Below, one piece after another: positions 27,667 through 36,275 of a stretch of 64,000 bases of DNA. Numbering within the stretch: the stretch's first letter is position 1; the number at the start of each line of letters is the position of its first letter. Origin of the DNA: Paucibacter sp. KCTC 42545 (lineage in GTDB: Bacteria > Pseudomonadota > Gammaproteobacteria > Burkholderiales > Burkholderiaceae_C); NCBI RefSeq assembly GCF_001477625.1, contig NZ_CP013692.1, positions 3,596,001 to 3,660,000 of the forward strand. Reading direction: 5' to 3'. The notes beneath the pieces were generated by a model, which did no database searches, was not told the DNA's origin, and saw only the letters and a list, made by a program, of their open reading frames with translations. The position numbers and the translations under genes were made by a program.

Positions 27667-29421
27667 TCACAGCCCCAGTCGACGCAAAGCGTCTGCCCGC
27701 AGGCGAATCACTTGATTCATAGGCGGCGTCGGCAAGCTCGATGGGCAAGCCAGCTCGGTGTCCGGGCCCGCTGCATAGCGAACTGCGATCGGTTGCCCGC
27801 CCTGACATGTCTTTGCCACAGCCGCATATGCCGCCACAGGGTCGGCCAGCACCGGCTGCCCTGCCAAGGATTCGACCTCACCACTGACACGAAGGCTGCG
27901 GCACTGCACAGCTGGGTCCAACCTGAAGGCCTGGGGCAAGGTCCAGAAACCGACAGAGCCGCCGCAATCGCTGCCCATCAAGGCGGACATCAGCGCGGCG
28001 GCCGACTGCCTGCGCATGCCCAAGGGCAGCTGCTCGCTGCGCTGCACCGGCTCGGGATCAGCTAGGCCCAGCGCTTGAAGGCGCGCCAAGAGTCCGCTGG
28101 CAAAAGGCTGCTGCGGGTCCTGCAAGAGCTGCGCCATCGCAGCCGCGGCGGAACCTGCATCGGCCCAGACCACAAAGCCGGCCACGTCCAGCGGGCGTTC
28201 CTTGCTGTGCAAAGGCGCCATCTGAGCCAAGGCCGACAGCTTGTCGTCGCGGGCCGTGCGCTGGGCTTGGCCGAGCAACATCAGACTCATGCCGCAGGCA
28301 TAGGCGTCGTCACCTTGGCGCCCCGGCTTCATGGCGGCAGCCACTTGCGCACCGCGGGCGGCCACGCAGTTGTTCAGGTTCGACTCGATATCGGCACGCA
28401 GCTCCGCGGCATCCAGAAGCGACTGCTCGCGCATGAGCAAGCGAGCCATCCATTCGGCATGGCCCTCATGCAGCCAGGGGCGCTGCTGATCGGTGCCGAA
28501 CAGCCCGCTGTTCCACCAGTGCACCACCTCATGCGTGACGAAACCTTCCAAGGCGGTGCCGGGCATGGTCTCCAGCGTCCTCGGCAGGCGCAGACGCATC
28601 ATGCGCCCGGCCGTGGTGTCGCCGTGAAAACCAGGCAGGTCCGATACCGCGGTGACCACCGCGCCCGGCCCGGGCAAGGCCGCACCATAGAGTTGGGTCA
28701 GGCGGGCCAAGGTGTAGTCGAGCACTTTTCGTATGCGTGCAACTCGTGCGTTATCCAGGACCGGGTCGACCAGGACATTGACACCGGGCAAGGCGAGCAG
28801 TCCCGTGGAACTTCCCATGTACACATACTGGGCCACGCCGAGAGCACGGACTTCATCGCGAGAGGCGCCGGCCAGGACGCGATCCACTTGCTCCGCGCTC
28901 GCGCTTTGCTCGACGGGCGCGCGCTCCACACGGCCCTGATGGATGACGATGCCGCCTTGCGGCGGCAGCCAGCGCCAACGCAAGCCATGGCCCTTGAGCA
29001 GGACCGCTGCATGGCCGCTGTAAGCGAGCACCCCGCTGGAGTCGCTGAGCGGCTGGGCCGCTTCGTAGGTCGCATCCAGCGCCAAAACGCGCGCCTTCAG
29101 GCGCAGCACGGCGCTGCGGCAGTCGGGCTCTTGGCGCAGCCGGATACCGGTCGCCGTCAGCTCTGTGCATGAGCCTTGCGGCTTCATCATCTCGCCGCGC
29201 CAGCGCTTGTGAGCGTCCCGGTCGGCATCGAAAAAACTCAGCTCATGCACACCCTCGGGAGGCGTGTAACGGATTTCCAGCTCATCGCCCGGAAGCAGCT
29301 GCTGACTGATCAAGAGCTCTCCGGCCTTCGCCTGGGCGCCCAAGGCCAAGGCTCCGACGGCGGCGCACAGGATGCGCCGCCAGGTCGATGCACACAAACT
29401 CATGGCCATGCTCCGCGCCAT
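27667..29421 (-). CDS. Exported HExxH metallopeptidase-like protein (M1/M61 type)
   Basis: Putative periplasmic zinc peptidase, 584 residues. ATG 29421 overlaps the bioB stop codon (TGATG), followed by a signal peptide (STWRRILCAAVGALALGAQAKA). The zinc motif HEVVHWW is followed by RPWLHEGHAEWMA, the arrangement of gluzincins such as M1 and M61 aminopeptidases, with a slightly shorter spacer than M1. Upstream lie beta-rich segments. ATG 29409 or 29403 would also give a signal peptide. The family match is by motif only and I cannot name a substrate. It sits between bioB and liuD, an unusual place for a peptidase, with 52 bases to liuD. Confidence 0.7.
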   Translation of the reverse strand: MARSMAMSLCASTWRRILCAAVGALALGAQAKAGELLISQQLLPGDELEIRYTPPEGVHELSFFDADRDAHKRWRGEMMKPQGSCTELTATGIRLRQEPDCRSAVLRLKARVLALDATYEAAQPLSDSSGVLAYSGHAAVLLKGHGLRWRWLPPQGGIVIHQGRVERAPVEQSASAEQVDRVLAGASRDEVRALGVAQYVYMGSSTGLLALPGVNVLVDPVLDNARVARIRKVLDYTLARLTQLYGAALPGPGAVVTAVSDLPGFHGDTTAGRMMRLRLPRTLETMPGTALEGFVTHEVVHWWNSGLFGTDQQRPWLHEGHAEWMARLLMREQSLLDAAELRADIESNLNNCVAARGAQVAAAMKPGRQGDDAYACGMSLMLLGQAQRTARDDKLSALAQMAPLHSKERPLDVAGFVVWADAGSAAAAMAQLLQDPQQPFASGLLARLQALGLADPEPVQRSEQLPLGMRRQSAAALMSALMGSDCGGSVGFWTLPQAFRLDPAVQCRSLRVSGEVESLAGQPVLADPVAAYAAVAKTCQGGQPIAVRYAAGPDTELACPSSLPTPPMNQVIRLRADALRRLGL

Positions 29422-30482
29422 CAGTGGCCGTGCGAACAGCCAGCCGGCGCCTCTTGCGGCGCCAGATTGGCCTCGCTGGCGCAGCGCATGCCCAAACGGT
29501 TCAGCAAGGCACGATCTTTCTCCGCCTGCGGATTCGAGGTGGTGAGCAGCTTGTCGCCATAGAACATCGAATTGGCACCGGCCAGGAAGCACAGCGCTTG
29601 CATGCTCTCGGGCATCTCTTCACGGCCGGCCGACAGGCGCACCATCGCGCGCGGCATGGTAATGCGAGCGACCGCGATGGAGCGGATGAACTCGAAGGGG
29701 TCCAGCGCTTCGGTGCCCTTGTCGGCCAGCGGCGTGCCTTCGACCTGCACCAAGTTGTTGATCGGCACCGACTCCGGGTAGGGATTCAGATTGGCCAGCT
29801 GCACGATCAAGCCGGCACGCTGGCGGCGGGTTTCGCCCATGCCGACGATGCCGCCGGAGCAGACCTTCAAGCCCACATTGCGCACGCGGTCCAGGGTGTC
29901 CAGACGGTCTTGATAAGTGCGAGTGGTGATGATCTGGCCGTAGAACTCGGGCGAGGTGTCGAGGTTGTGGTTGTAGTAATCCAGGCCGGCTTCGGCCAAT
30001 TGCTCGGCTTGGCCGTCACCCAACATGCCGGCGGTCAGGCAGGTTTCCAGGCCCATGGCTTTGACTTCCTTGACCATCTCGCCAATGGCTTCCAGATGAC
30101 GCTCTTTCGGCGAGCGCCAGGCAGCGCCCATGCAGAAACGCGTGGCGCCATTGGCTTTTGCTGCGCGGGCGGCTTCCAGCACTTCTTGCAGCGGGATCAG
30201 CTTTTCGGCCTTGAGGCCGGTGTCGAAGTGGGCCGACTGCGGGCAGTAGGCGCAATCCTCTTCGCAGCCGCCGGTCTTGATGGACAGCAGCGTGGACAGC
30301 TGCACCGCATTGGCGTCGAAGTTCTCGCGGTGCACTTGCTGCGCCTTGAACATCAGGTCGTTGAAGGGCAGGTCGAACAGGGCGGTGACTTCATTCACCG
30401 TCCAGGGCTTGTCATTGCGGCGGTCGTCGTCCCGGGTGGGGGTCAGCGATTGGATTTGATTGGTGGTTTGCGAGTGGCTCAT
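29421..30482 (-). CDS. bioB: Biotin synthase
   Basis: Radical SAM enzyme that inserts sulfur into dethiobiotin, the last step of biotin synthesis; 353 residues. The CxxxCxxC cluster is in [15 protein letters not shown]; other typical stretches are [50 protein letters not shown] and [17 protein letters not shown]. The stop codon shares a base with the start of the next gene. It is the fourth bio gene in the order bioA-bioF-bioD-bioB, 45 bases after bioD. Confidence 0.97.
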   Translation of the reverse strand: MSHSQTTNQIQSLTPTRDDDRRNDKPWTVNEVTALFDLPFNDLMFKAQQVHRENFDANAVQLSTLLSIKTGGCEEDCAYCPQSAHFDTGLKAEKLIPLQEVLEAARAAKANGATRFCMGAAWRSPKERHLEAIGEMVKEVKAMGLETCLTAGMLGDGQAEQLAEAGLDYYNHNLDTSPEFYGQIITTRTYQDRLDTLDRVRNVGLKVCSGGIVGMGETRRQRAGLIVQLANLNPYPESVPINNLVQVEGTPLADKGTEALDPFEFIRSIAVARITMPRAMVRLSAGREEMPESMQALCFLAGANSMFYGDKLLTTSNPQAEKDRALLNRLGMRCASEANLAPQEAPAGCSHGH

Positions 30483-30527
30483 AGCGATTCCAGGGCAGGC
30501 AAGAAAAACGGTTCGGATCAGTTCGGG

Positions 30528-31253
30528 TCAGACCAAGCGCTGCGGCGGCAGCGCTTGAAGATTCAAATGTTCGGCCACGGCGGCGGCCGTAGGAAGCTTC
30601 AAACGGGGTATATGGCCCCAGCAAGGCGCGGCCAGGGCCGCATCCAGCGCGGCCAGATTGTCGGTGACATGGGGCATGGTCGGATCCACGGTGTTGGCCA
30701 CCCAGCCGACCAGCGTCAGGCCACGGGCGCGGATGGCTTCGGCCGTCAGCAAAGCATGGTTGATGCAGCCCAGGCGCAGGCCCACCACCAAGACCACCGG
30801 CAGCGCCAGCTCAGCCGCTAGATCGGCGGTGTCAAAGCCCGCGCTCAGGGGCACGCGGAAGCCGCCCACCCCTTCCACCAGGGCGAAGTCGCCCAGGGCG
30901 GCACTGGCGCGAATGGCGGCCAGCACGGCGTGGCGCTCGATGCTGCGGCCTTCCATCGCCGCGGCGATATGCGGTGCGCAGGCGGCGCGGTACTGCAGCG
31001 GGCCGACTTGCTCCGGGCTCATGCCGATGTTTTGCGCGGCGTGCAGTTGCTGCACGTCTTCGTTGACCCATTGGCCGTCCACCAGATCCTGGCCGGCGGC
31101 CAGGGGCTTGATGGGCGCCACGCGCAGGCCGGTCTGGCTCAGCGCATGGGTCAGGCCAGCGGTGATGCAGGTCTTGCCAATTTCGGTGTCGGTGCCGGTG
31201 ATGAACAGGCCTTTGAAGCTGGCCGCCTGAGAGGCTGTTGTGTTGGCACTCAT
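30528..31253 (-). CDS. bioD: Dethiobiotin synthetase
   Basis: ATP-dependent carboxylase that closes the ureido ring of dethiobiotin; 241 residues. The P-loop is LFITGTDTEIGKTCITAGL; PIKPLAAGQ and LVEGVGGFRVPL are the other family motifs. ATG 31253 overlaps the bioF stop by four bases (ATGA), implying coupled translation. Confidence 0.95.
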   Translation of the reverse strand: MSANTTASQAASFKGLFITGTDTEIGKTCITAGLTHALSQTGLRVAPIKPLAAGQDLVDGQWVNEDVQQLHAAQNIGMSPEQVGPLQYRAACAPHIAAAMEGRSIERHAVLAAIRASAALGDFALVEGVGGFRVPLSAGFDTADLAAELALPVVLVVGLRLGCINHALLTAEAIRARGLTLVGWVANTVDPTMPHVTDNLAALDAALAAPCWGHIPRLKLPTAAAVAEHLNLQALPPQRLV

Positions 31254-32479
31254 GCAGCCACCTTGTCCATATCAGCGGCGGCAGCGCTCAGCGCCGACAA
31301 GAGCTCATCCACATCCGCTTCGCTATGCGTGGCGCACAAGGTGATGCGCAAACGGGCCTCGCCCTTGGGCACGGTGGGCGGGCGAATGCCCGGCACGCGC
31401 AGGCCTTGCGCCTCCAGGCGCGCGGCCAGGGCCATCACCTCGGCATTGCCGCCGATGATCAGCGGCTGAACAGGCGTGTCCGAGGGCGGCAAGCGCCAGC
31501 CCAGGGCTGGGTGGCGCTGCAGGATCGCATCCACACCACGGCGCAGCTGAGCCTGGCGCAAACGCAGATTGGCGCGGCGCGCGCGGCCCAGCTCGCCGTC
31601 GATCAAGGCAAAGCTGGTCAGCAGCGCATGCTCCACGGCCGGTGGCGAAGCGGTAGAGAAGATGTAGTTGCGCGCCGCTTGCAGCAGGTATTGGGTGATG
31701 GTGGCATGAGCTACCACAAAAGCGCCCGCGAGGCCGGCGGCCTTGCCCAGGGTGCCGACCAGGATCAGGCGTTCGCTGCTGAGATTGAAATGCTCCAGCG
31801 AGCCGCGCCCCTGCTCACCCAGCACGCCAAAGCCGTGGGCGTCGTCCACGATCAGCCAGGCGTCGAACTCTTCGGCCAAGGCCAGCAGCGCGGGCAGCGG
31901 CGCCAGGTCGCCGTCCATGCTGAACACAGCGTCGGTGATGATGAGCTTGACCTTGGCCGTGCTGGCCGCCAGCAGCGCGCGCAGGCCGGCCACATCGGCG
32001 TGGCCATAGCGCTTCACCTCGGCCCGCGCCAGACGGGTGCCGTCGATCAAGGAGGCGTGGTTCCAGGCTTCCGAAAAGATCTCGGCGCCTTCGTCGCCCA
32101 GCGCCGTCACCACGGCCAAGTTCGCCATATAGCCGGTGCAAAAGCCCAGGGCCGTGGCCTGCGGGATATGCGGCTTGAACCAGGCGCCCAGGGTCTGCGC
32201 CACTTGCTCGTGAGCGCGGCTGTGGCCGCTGATCAGTGGCGAAGCGCCGGAGCCGCCACCGTACAGCTGCGCGCCTTCAATCAGCGCGGCCTGGATGGCG
32301 GGCTCGGCGGCCAGGCCCAGATAGTCGTTGGAGCAGAACATCAGCAGCTCGCGCGTGCGGCCGTCGGCGCCACGCACTTGTTGGCGCGGGGCAGTAGCAC
32401 TTTCGGCTTGACGCAGAAAACGGGTGAGGCTTTGAGCCTCGATGGCGCGCAGCTTGGCGCTTAAATGATCAAGCAACAT
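31250..32479 (-). CDS. bioF: 8-amino-7-oxononanoate synthase
   Basis: PLP enzyme condensing pimeloyl-ACP/CoA with alanine, 409 residues. Motifs: FCSNDYLGLAAEP, GSGASPLISGHSRAHEQVAQ, IVDDAHGFGVLGEQGRGS, and the PLP lysine region LVGTLGKAAGLAGAF. ATG 32479 overlaps the end of bioA by 11 bases. It overlaps bioD by four bases downstream. Confidence 0.96.
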   Translation of the reverse strand: MLLDHLSAKLRAIEAQSLTRFLRQAESATAPRQQVRGADGRTRELLMFCSNDYLGLAAEPAIQAALIEGAQLYGGGSGASPLISGHSRAHEQVAQTLGAWFKPHIPQATALGFCTGYMANLAVVTALGDEGAEIFSEAWNHASLIDGTRLARAEVKRYGHADVAGLRALLAASTAKVKLIITDAVFSMDGDLAPLPALLALAEEFDAWLIVDDAHGFGVLGEQGRGSLEHFNLSSERLILVGTLGKAAGLAGAFVVAHATITQYLLQAARNYIFSTASPPAVEHALLTSFALIDGELGRARRANLRLRQAQLRRGVDAILQRHPALGWRLPPSDTPVQPLIIGGNAEVMALAARLEAQGLRVPGIRPPTVPKGEARLRITLCATHSEADVDELLSALSAAAADMDKVAA

Positions 32480-33890
32480 GGGGTTGGTCCGCAATATCGG
32501 ACGAGGGCAATTGGGACAGTACTTCGTCCAGGGTCAGCGTGACTGCGCGGGCCAGGAAGGCGGCCGTATCGGCGTCAATCACATAGGGCGGCATCAGGTA
32601 GACGGTGTTGCCGATCGGGCGGATCAGCAGCTCATGCGCACGCGCTGCCAGATGGAATCTCTCGGCGAAGCGCAGGCCAGGCTCTTGCACATCAAAGGCC
32701 AAGATCATGCCCAGCTGGCGCAGGTGCTTGACGTTTGGGTGGGCAGCCAGCGGCGCAAAGGCCTCGCGCAGCAGCGCGGCTTGCTGGGCGTTGGCCTGCA
32801 GCTGGCCGGCATCGAACCGGTCCAGCACCGCATTGGCGGCCGCGCAGGCCAGGGCATTGCCGGTGTAGGAATGCGAGTGCAAAAAGCCGCGTGCGACGTC
32901 CTCGCTCCAGAAGGCCTGATACACCGCCTCGGTCGTCAGCACCAGCGACAGCGGCATGGTGCCGCCGGTGATGCCTTTGGACAGAGTAATGAAGTCCGGC
33001 CACAGCTCATTGGAAGGGTCGGCCTCAGCGTCCAAGTGGGCAGGCACGGTCGCCGATGACCGGGCGTGCGCATGCTCCCACGCGAAGAATGTGCCCGTGC
33101 GGCCGCAGCCCATGGCGATTTCATCGACGATCAGATGCACCTCGAACTCGGTACACAAGGCCCGCACGCCGCGCAAGTATTCGGCCGCGTACATCACCAT
33201 GCCGGCGGCGCCCTGCACCAGGGGCTCGATGATGACGGCGGCGATCTGGCTGCCGCGCTCGCTCAGCAGCGCCCGCATGGCGGCAAGCGCCTGCGCTTCA
33301 TTGCCCAGCCGGGCGTCGGGTGATTCAACGATGTGGGCCCGCATCAAGAGCGGGTCATAGGCATCGCGGAACACCTTCACATCGGTGACGGCCAAGGCGC
33401 CGATGGTCTCGCCGTGATAGCCGTTCTTCAGGCAGACGAACTCGCGCTTCTCGGACCGGCCCCGGTTGCGCCAGCTGTGAAAGCTCTGCTTGAGCGCAAT
33501 CTCCACCGCGCTGGCGCCATCACTGCCGAAGAAGACATGGCCCAGCGCGCCGCCGGTGCGCGCGCTCAGGCGCTCGGCCAGGCGCACCGCCGGCGCATGC
33601 GTGCAGCCGGCCAGCATCACATGCGGCAAGGTGTCGAGCTGCTGCTTGATAGCCGCATTGATGCCCGCATCGGCATGGCCGAAGAGGTTGACCCACCAGC
33701 TGCTGTTGGCATCGAAATAGCGCCGGCCGTCCATATCGAAGAGCCAGCCGCCCTCGCCCCGCGCGATGGGCAGTGGCGGCGTGATTTGGGCGCGCGCCAT
33801 CTGCGTGCAGGGGTGCCACACCGCCGCCAGGCTGCGTTGCTGCCATTGCTGGCTGAGGGCGGATAAATCGCTGGGAGGGGTACTGCTCAT
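32469..33890 (-). CDS. bioA: Adenosylmethionine-8-amino-7-oxononanoate aminotransferase
   Basis: PLP aminotransferase making 7,8-diaminononanoate, 473 residues. It shows VWHPCTQMARA, the SAM-specific start of BioA, SSWWVNLFGHADAGINAAIK, FFGSDGASAVEIALKQSFH, IVDEIAMGCGRTGTFFAWEH and the PLP lysine in TLSKGITGGTMPLS. ATG 33890 is preferred over an upstream TTG. The leader is a strong pyrimidine tract on the minus strand (33891-33955), so a Shine-Dalgarno is not evident. It opens the bio part of the cluster, 175 bases behind liuC. Confidence 0.95.
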   Translation of the reverse strand: MSSTPPSDLSALSQQWQQRSLAAVWHPCTQMARAQITPPLPIARGEGGWLFDMDGRRYFDANSSWWVNLFGHADAGINAAIKQQLDTLPHVMLAGCTHAPAVRLAERLSARTGGALGHVFFGSDGASAVEIALKQSFHSWRNRGRSEKREFVCLKNGYHGETIGALAVTDVKVFRDAYDPLLMRAHIVESPDARLGNEAQALAAMRALLSERGSQIAAVIIEPLVQGAAGMVMYAAEYLRGVRALCTEFEVHLIVDEIAMGCGRTGTFFAWEHAHARSSATVPAHLDAEADPSNELWPDFITLSKGITGGTMPLSLVLTTEAVYQAFWSEDVARGFLHSHSYTGNALACAAANAVLDRFDAGQLQANAQQAALLREAFAPLAAHPNVKHLRQLGMILAFDVQEPGLRFAERFHLAARAHELLIRPIGNTVYLMPPYVIDADTAAFLARAVTLTLDEVLSQLPSSDIADQPHVA

Positions 33891-34065
33891 GGACGGGGAA
33901 GGCGGGCGGGCAAGAAAAGGAAAAAAAGGAATGGGCTTGGGCAAGGCAAAAAGAACATAAGGGGCGATCCGGTCAAAGCGCCGACCGAAGCCAGCAACTC
34001 ACCACCGCTGCGTTGCCCGATTGGCGCCGCGCAGCGGGCGCCAATGGTGCCAGCTATTGCTCCCC
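33891..34065 (-). promoter_or_regulatory. Gap between liuC and bioA with a 9-bp hairpin
   Basis: This is one of the largest gaps inside the ten-gene cluster. It holds a perfect inverted repeat ATTGGCGCC / GGCGCCAAT (34020-34045, loop of 8) and a long pyrimidine tract on the coding strand just before bioA. The hairpin has no T-run. An internal promoter for the bio genes is plausible here, but I see no convincing -35/-10 pair. Confidence 0.3.
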
Positions 34066-34887
34066 TCAGCTCATGAGCCAGGCCGGTGGGCGCTTGGCCA
34101 AAAAGCTCTGCACGCCCTCGCGGCCTTCTTCGCTGGCGCGGATGTCGGCGATGCGGCGGGCGGTGTCCTCGCGCAGCTCGGGCGTGATGGCGCGGTGCGC
34201 AACATCCTGTACCAGCTTTTTGCAAGCTCGCACGGCCGCCGGGCCGTTGGCCACGATGGCGGCAGCCAAGGCATCGACCTGGGCATCCAGCGTCTCGGCG
34301 CTGGCCAGCTCATGCACCAAGCCGTGCGCCAGGGCACGCTCGGCGCTGAAGCGCTCGGCGGTGACGAAGTAGCGCCGCGAGGCTTGCTCGCCCAAGGCCC
34401 GCACCACATAGGGCGCGATGGTGGCGGGCAGCAGGCCCAGCTTGGCTTCCGAGAGGCAGAAGGTGGCGGACTCCGCCGCCACCACCACATCGCAGGCCGA
34501 CAGCAGGCCCACACCGCCCGCGAAGGCATCACCCTGCACCCGCGCGATCACCGGCACCGGGCAGCTGTAAATGGCCCAGAGCATTTCCGCCAGGCGCTTG
34601 GCATCGCTGTAGTTCTCCTCCCAGCCGTAATGGGCCATGGACTTCATCCAGTTGAGGTCGGCGCCGGCGCAAAAAGCCTTGCCGGCGGCCGCCAGCACGA
34701 TGACACGCACGGCCGGGTCGGCGCCCAGCTGGCCAAAAGCACGGCCCAGCTCCTCGATCACTTGCTCATTGAAGGCATTGCGCAACTCGGGGCGATTCAG
34801 CGTGAGCCGGGCCACGCCGCCCTGGGTTTGCAGGGTCAGCATCTGGTAGTCGTTCGTGGTTTTTGTTGTCATCGTCGTCGTCATCAC
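34066..34887 (-). CDS. liuC: Methylglutaconyl-CoA hydratase (enoyl-CoA hydratase family)
   Basis: Crotonase-fold hydratase of 273 residues, predicted to hydrate 3-methylglutaconyl-CoA to HMG-CoA, the step between MCC and HMG-CoA lyase. Oxyanion-hole motifs: GKAFCAGADLNWMKSM and GDAFAGGVGLLSACD; the catalytic glutamate region reads SEAKLGLLPATIAPYV. The N-terminus is Thr-rich (MMTTTMTTKTT) and the true start may be one of three ATGs. The start overlaps the preceding hydrolase gene by four bases. Assignment within the broad crotonase family is from neighbours liuB, liuD and liuE. Confidence 0.9.
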   Translation of the reverse strand: MMTTTMTTKTTNDYQMLTLQTQGGVARLTLNRPELRNAFNEQVIEELGRAFGQLGADPAVRVIVLAAAGKAFCAGADLNWMKSMAHYGWEENYSDAKRLAEMLWAIYSCPVPVIARVQGDAFAGGVGLLSACDVVVAAESATFCLSEAKLGLLPATIAPYVVRALGEQASRRYFVTAERFSAERALAHGLVHELASAETLDAQVDALAAAIVANGPAAVRACKKLVQDVAHRAITPELREDTARRIADIRASEEGREGVQSFLAKRPPAWLMS

Positions 34888-36182
34888 TGATTGTCCTTCC
34901 AGACTACGTCCTCATTGACCGCATAGAAATCGCAGGGTTTGCCGCTGCGGCGCTGGCAAAAGCTCAGCGCCCGCGACATCGCGTCATCCCCCGAGGCATA
35001 GCCCCACTGGCCGGACTTGTTCAACACATAGGCGCGCGGTGGCTTGGACGCCAGAAAGCGCCGGTAGCCGTCCAATGCGGCCTCGCTGCGCACAGGCAGG
35101 GCCGACTCATCATCGAGCGCCGCAAAGCGGCTGGCCGCGGGCGGCTGCAGCTGGCCCGGCTGCGCGAAGCCCAGCGGCGCCAAAAAGGCATCGACCATGG
35201 GTTGCCAGACATCGTTGGCGGCGGAAAAAAGCTTGTGGCCATCGTCGCCGATGGCGGGCAGCAAGCGGTAATCCGCCACACCACCGGCCTGGCGATAGAC
35301 CTGCGCCCAGTTGCCGGAGTGGCGCGGGGAGAAGTAATGGTCGTTCTCGGTGTAGACCCACAGCGTGGGCGTGGCGCCGCGCGCCGGTGTGGCTTGGCGC
35401 AAAGGAGGGGGCGCCGTCGCGCCTGCCGAAGCATCGGCGCCGTCGCCATCCGCACTGCCGCTGCCTGCATTCAAAGCGCCCATGCGGGCGTAGAGCCGGT
35501 CCAGCTGGGCCGACTGACAGGGCTCACCGCGATGGTTCACCGGGCTGCCCCCGTGACCACCGGCGAAGTTGATGGCGGCCACCAGCCCGGGCGGGCGCAG
35601 CGCAGCCGCAGCCAGGGTGGAGATGCCGCCCACCGACTGCCCCACCAGCACCAGCCGGTTCGGGTCCACAAAGGCTTCGGCCGCCAGGTACTTGGCGACC
35701 TTGATGATTTGCTGGGCCGCCGCCGTTACGGCCGGCGCATAGCGCGGGCTGTTGCAGGCGATGCTGTCTTCCGGGTCGCCACGCGAGGCCAGCTCGCCAT
35801 AACCCAGGCGTAGCGGCACCGCCACCACAAAGCCCTTGCGCAGGAAAAAGCGCGCGGCCGATTCAAAGCGCTGGCGCGGATAGCTGGCGCGTGTTTCGGT
35901 ATTGCGGCCGTGGCTGATGATGACCAAGGGATGGGGGCCGGCGCCCTCGGGGCGGAACAGCGTCACCGGCAACTCGCCGCTGACCTCGCGGCCAAAAGCA
36001 TCGAGCACCGCCACCGGCACGCGCAGCACGGCTTCACGCACATCCTGCTGCAGGGGGCTCTCCGCCTGGGCCAAGAGCGAGCCGTGCGCAGCGCAGACCA
36101 TCAAGCCGGCCAGCAAACCACGCCTGAGCTGGCGCACAGTGGCGCGACCAGAGCGCCGAGAAGCGGCGTGGCGCGTCTTCAT
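34884..36182 (-). CDS. Exported alpha/beta hydrolase (dienelactone-hydrolase/cutinase-like)
   Basis: Secreted or periplasmic serine hydrolase of 432 residues. ATG 36182 gives a signal peptide (LRRGLLAGLMVCAAHGSLLAQA). The catalytic core has HPLVIISHGRNTETR, nucleophile elbow LVGQSVGGIS, an acidic segment YTENDHYFSP and a late GDDGHKLF that may carry the histidine. An Ala/Gly/Asp-rich insertion (NAGSGSADGDGADASAGAT) and a cysteine-containing C-terminal extension (FCQRRSGKPCDFYAV) are present. An exported enzyme inside an intracellular leucine pathway is odd; the four-base overlap with liuC shows it belongs to the transcript. The substrate is unknown. Confidence 0.78.
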   Translation of the reverse strand: MKTRHAASRRSGRATVRQLRRGLLAGLMVCAAHGSLLAQAESPLQQDVREAVLRVPVAVLDAFGREVSGELPVTLFRPEGAGPHPLVIISHGRNTETRASYPRQRFESAARFFLRKGFVVAVPLRLGYGELASRGDPEDSIACNSPRYAPAVTAAAQQIIKVAKYLAAEAFVDPNRLVLVGQSVGGISTLAAAALRPPGLVAAINFAGGHGGSPVNHRGEPCQSAQLDRLYARMGALNAGSGSADGDGADASAGATAPPPLRQATPARGATPTLWVYTENDHYFSPRHSGNWAQVYRQAGGVADYRLLPAIGDDGHKLFSAANDVWQPMVDAFLAPLGFAQPGQLQPPAASRFAALDDESALPVRSEAALDGYRRFLASKPPRAYVLNKSGQWGYASGDDAMSRALSFCQRRSGKPCDFYAVNEDVVWKDNQ

Positions 36183-36275
36183 GACTGCGGCCGGCAGCAA
36201 GCCGTGCTGAATCGTTTCGATGCATTGCAGCGCGCCATGTGCACCTCCAAACCTAGGAGCCGCCATTTTTTCACA

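Noticed and set aside
34020..34045. Perfect 9-bp inverted repeat as a terminator ahead of bioA
   Set aside because: No T-run follows on either strand; kept only as a feature of the intergenic region.
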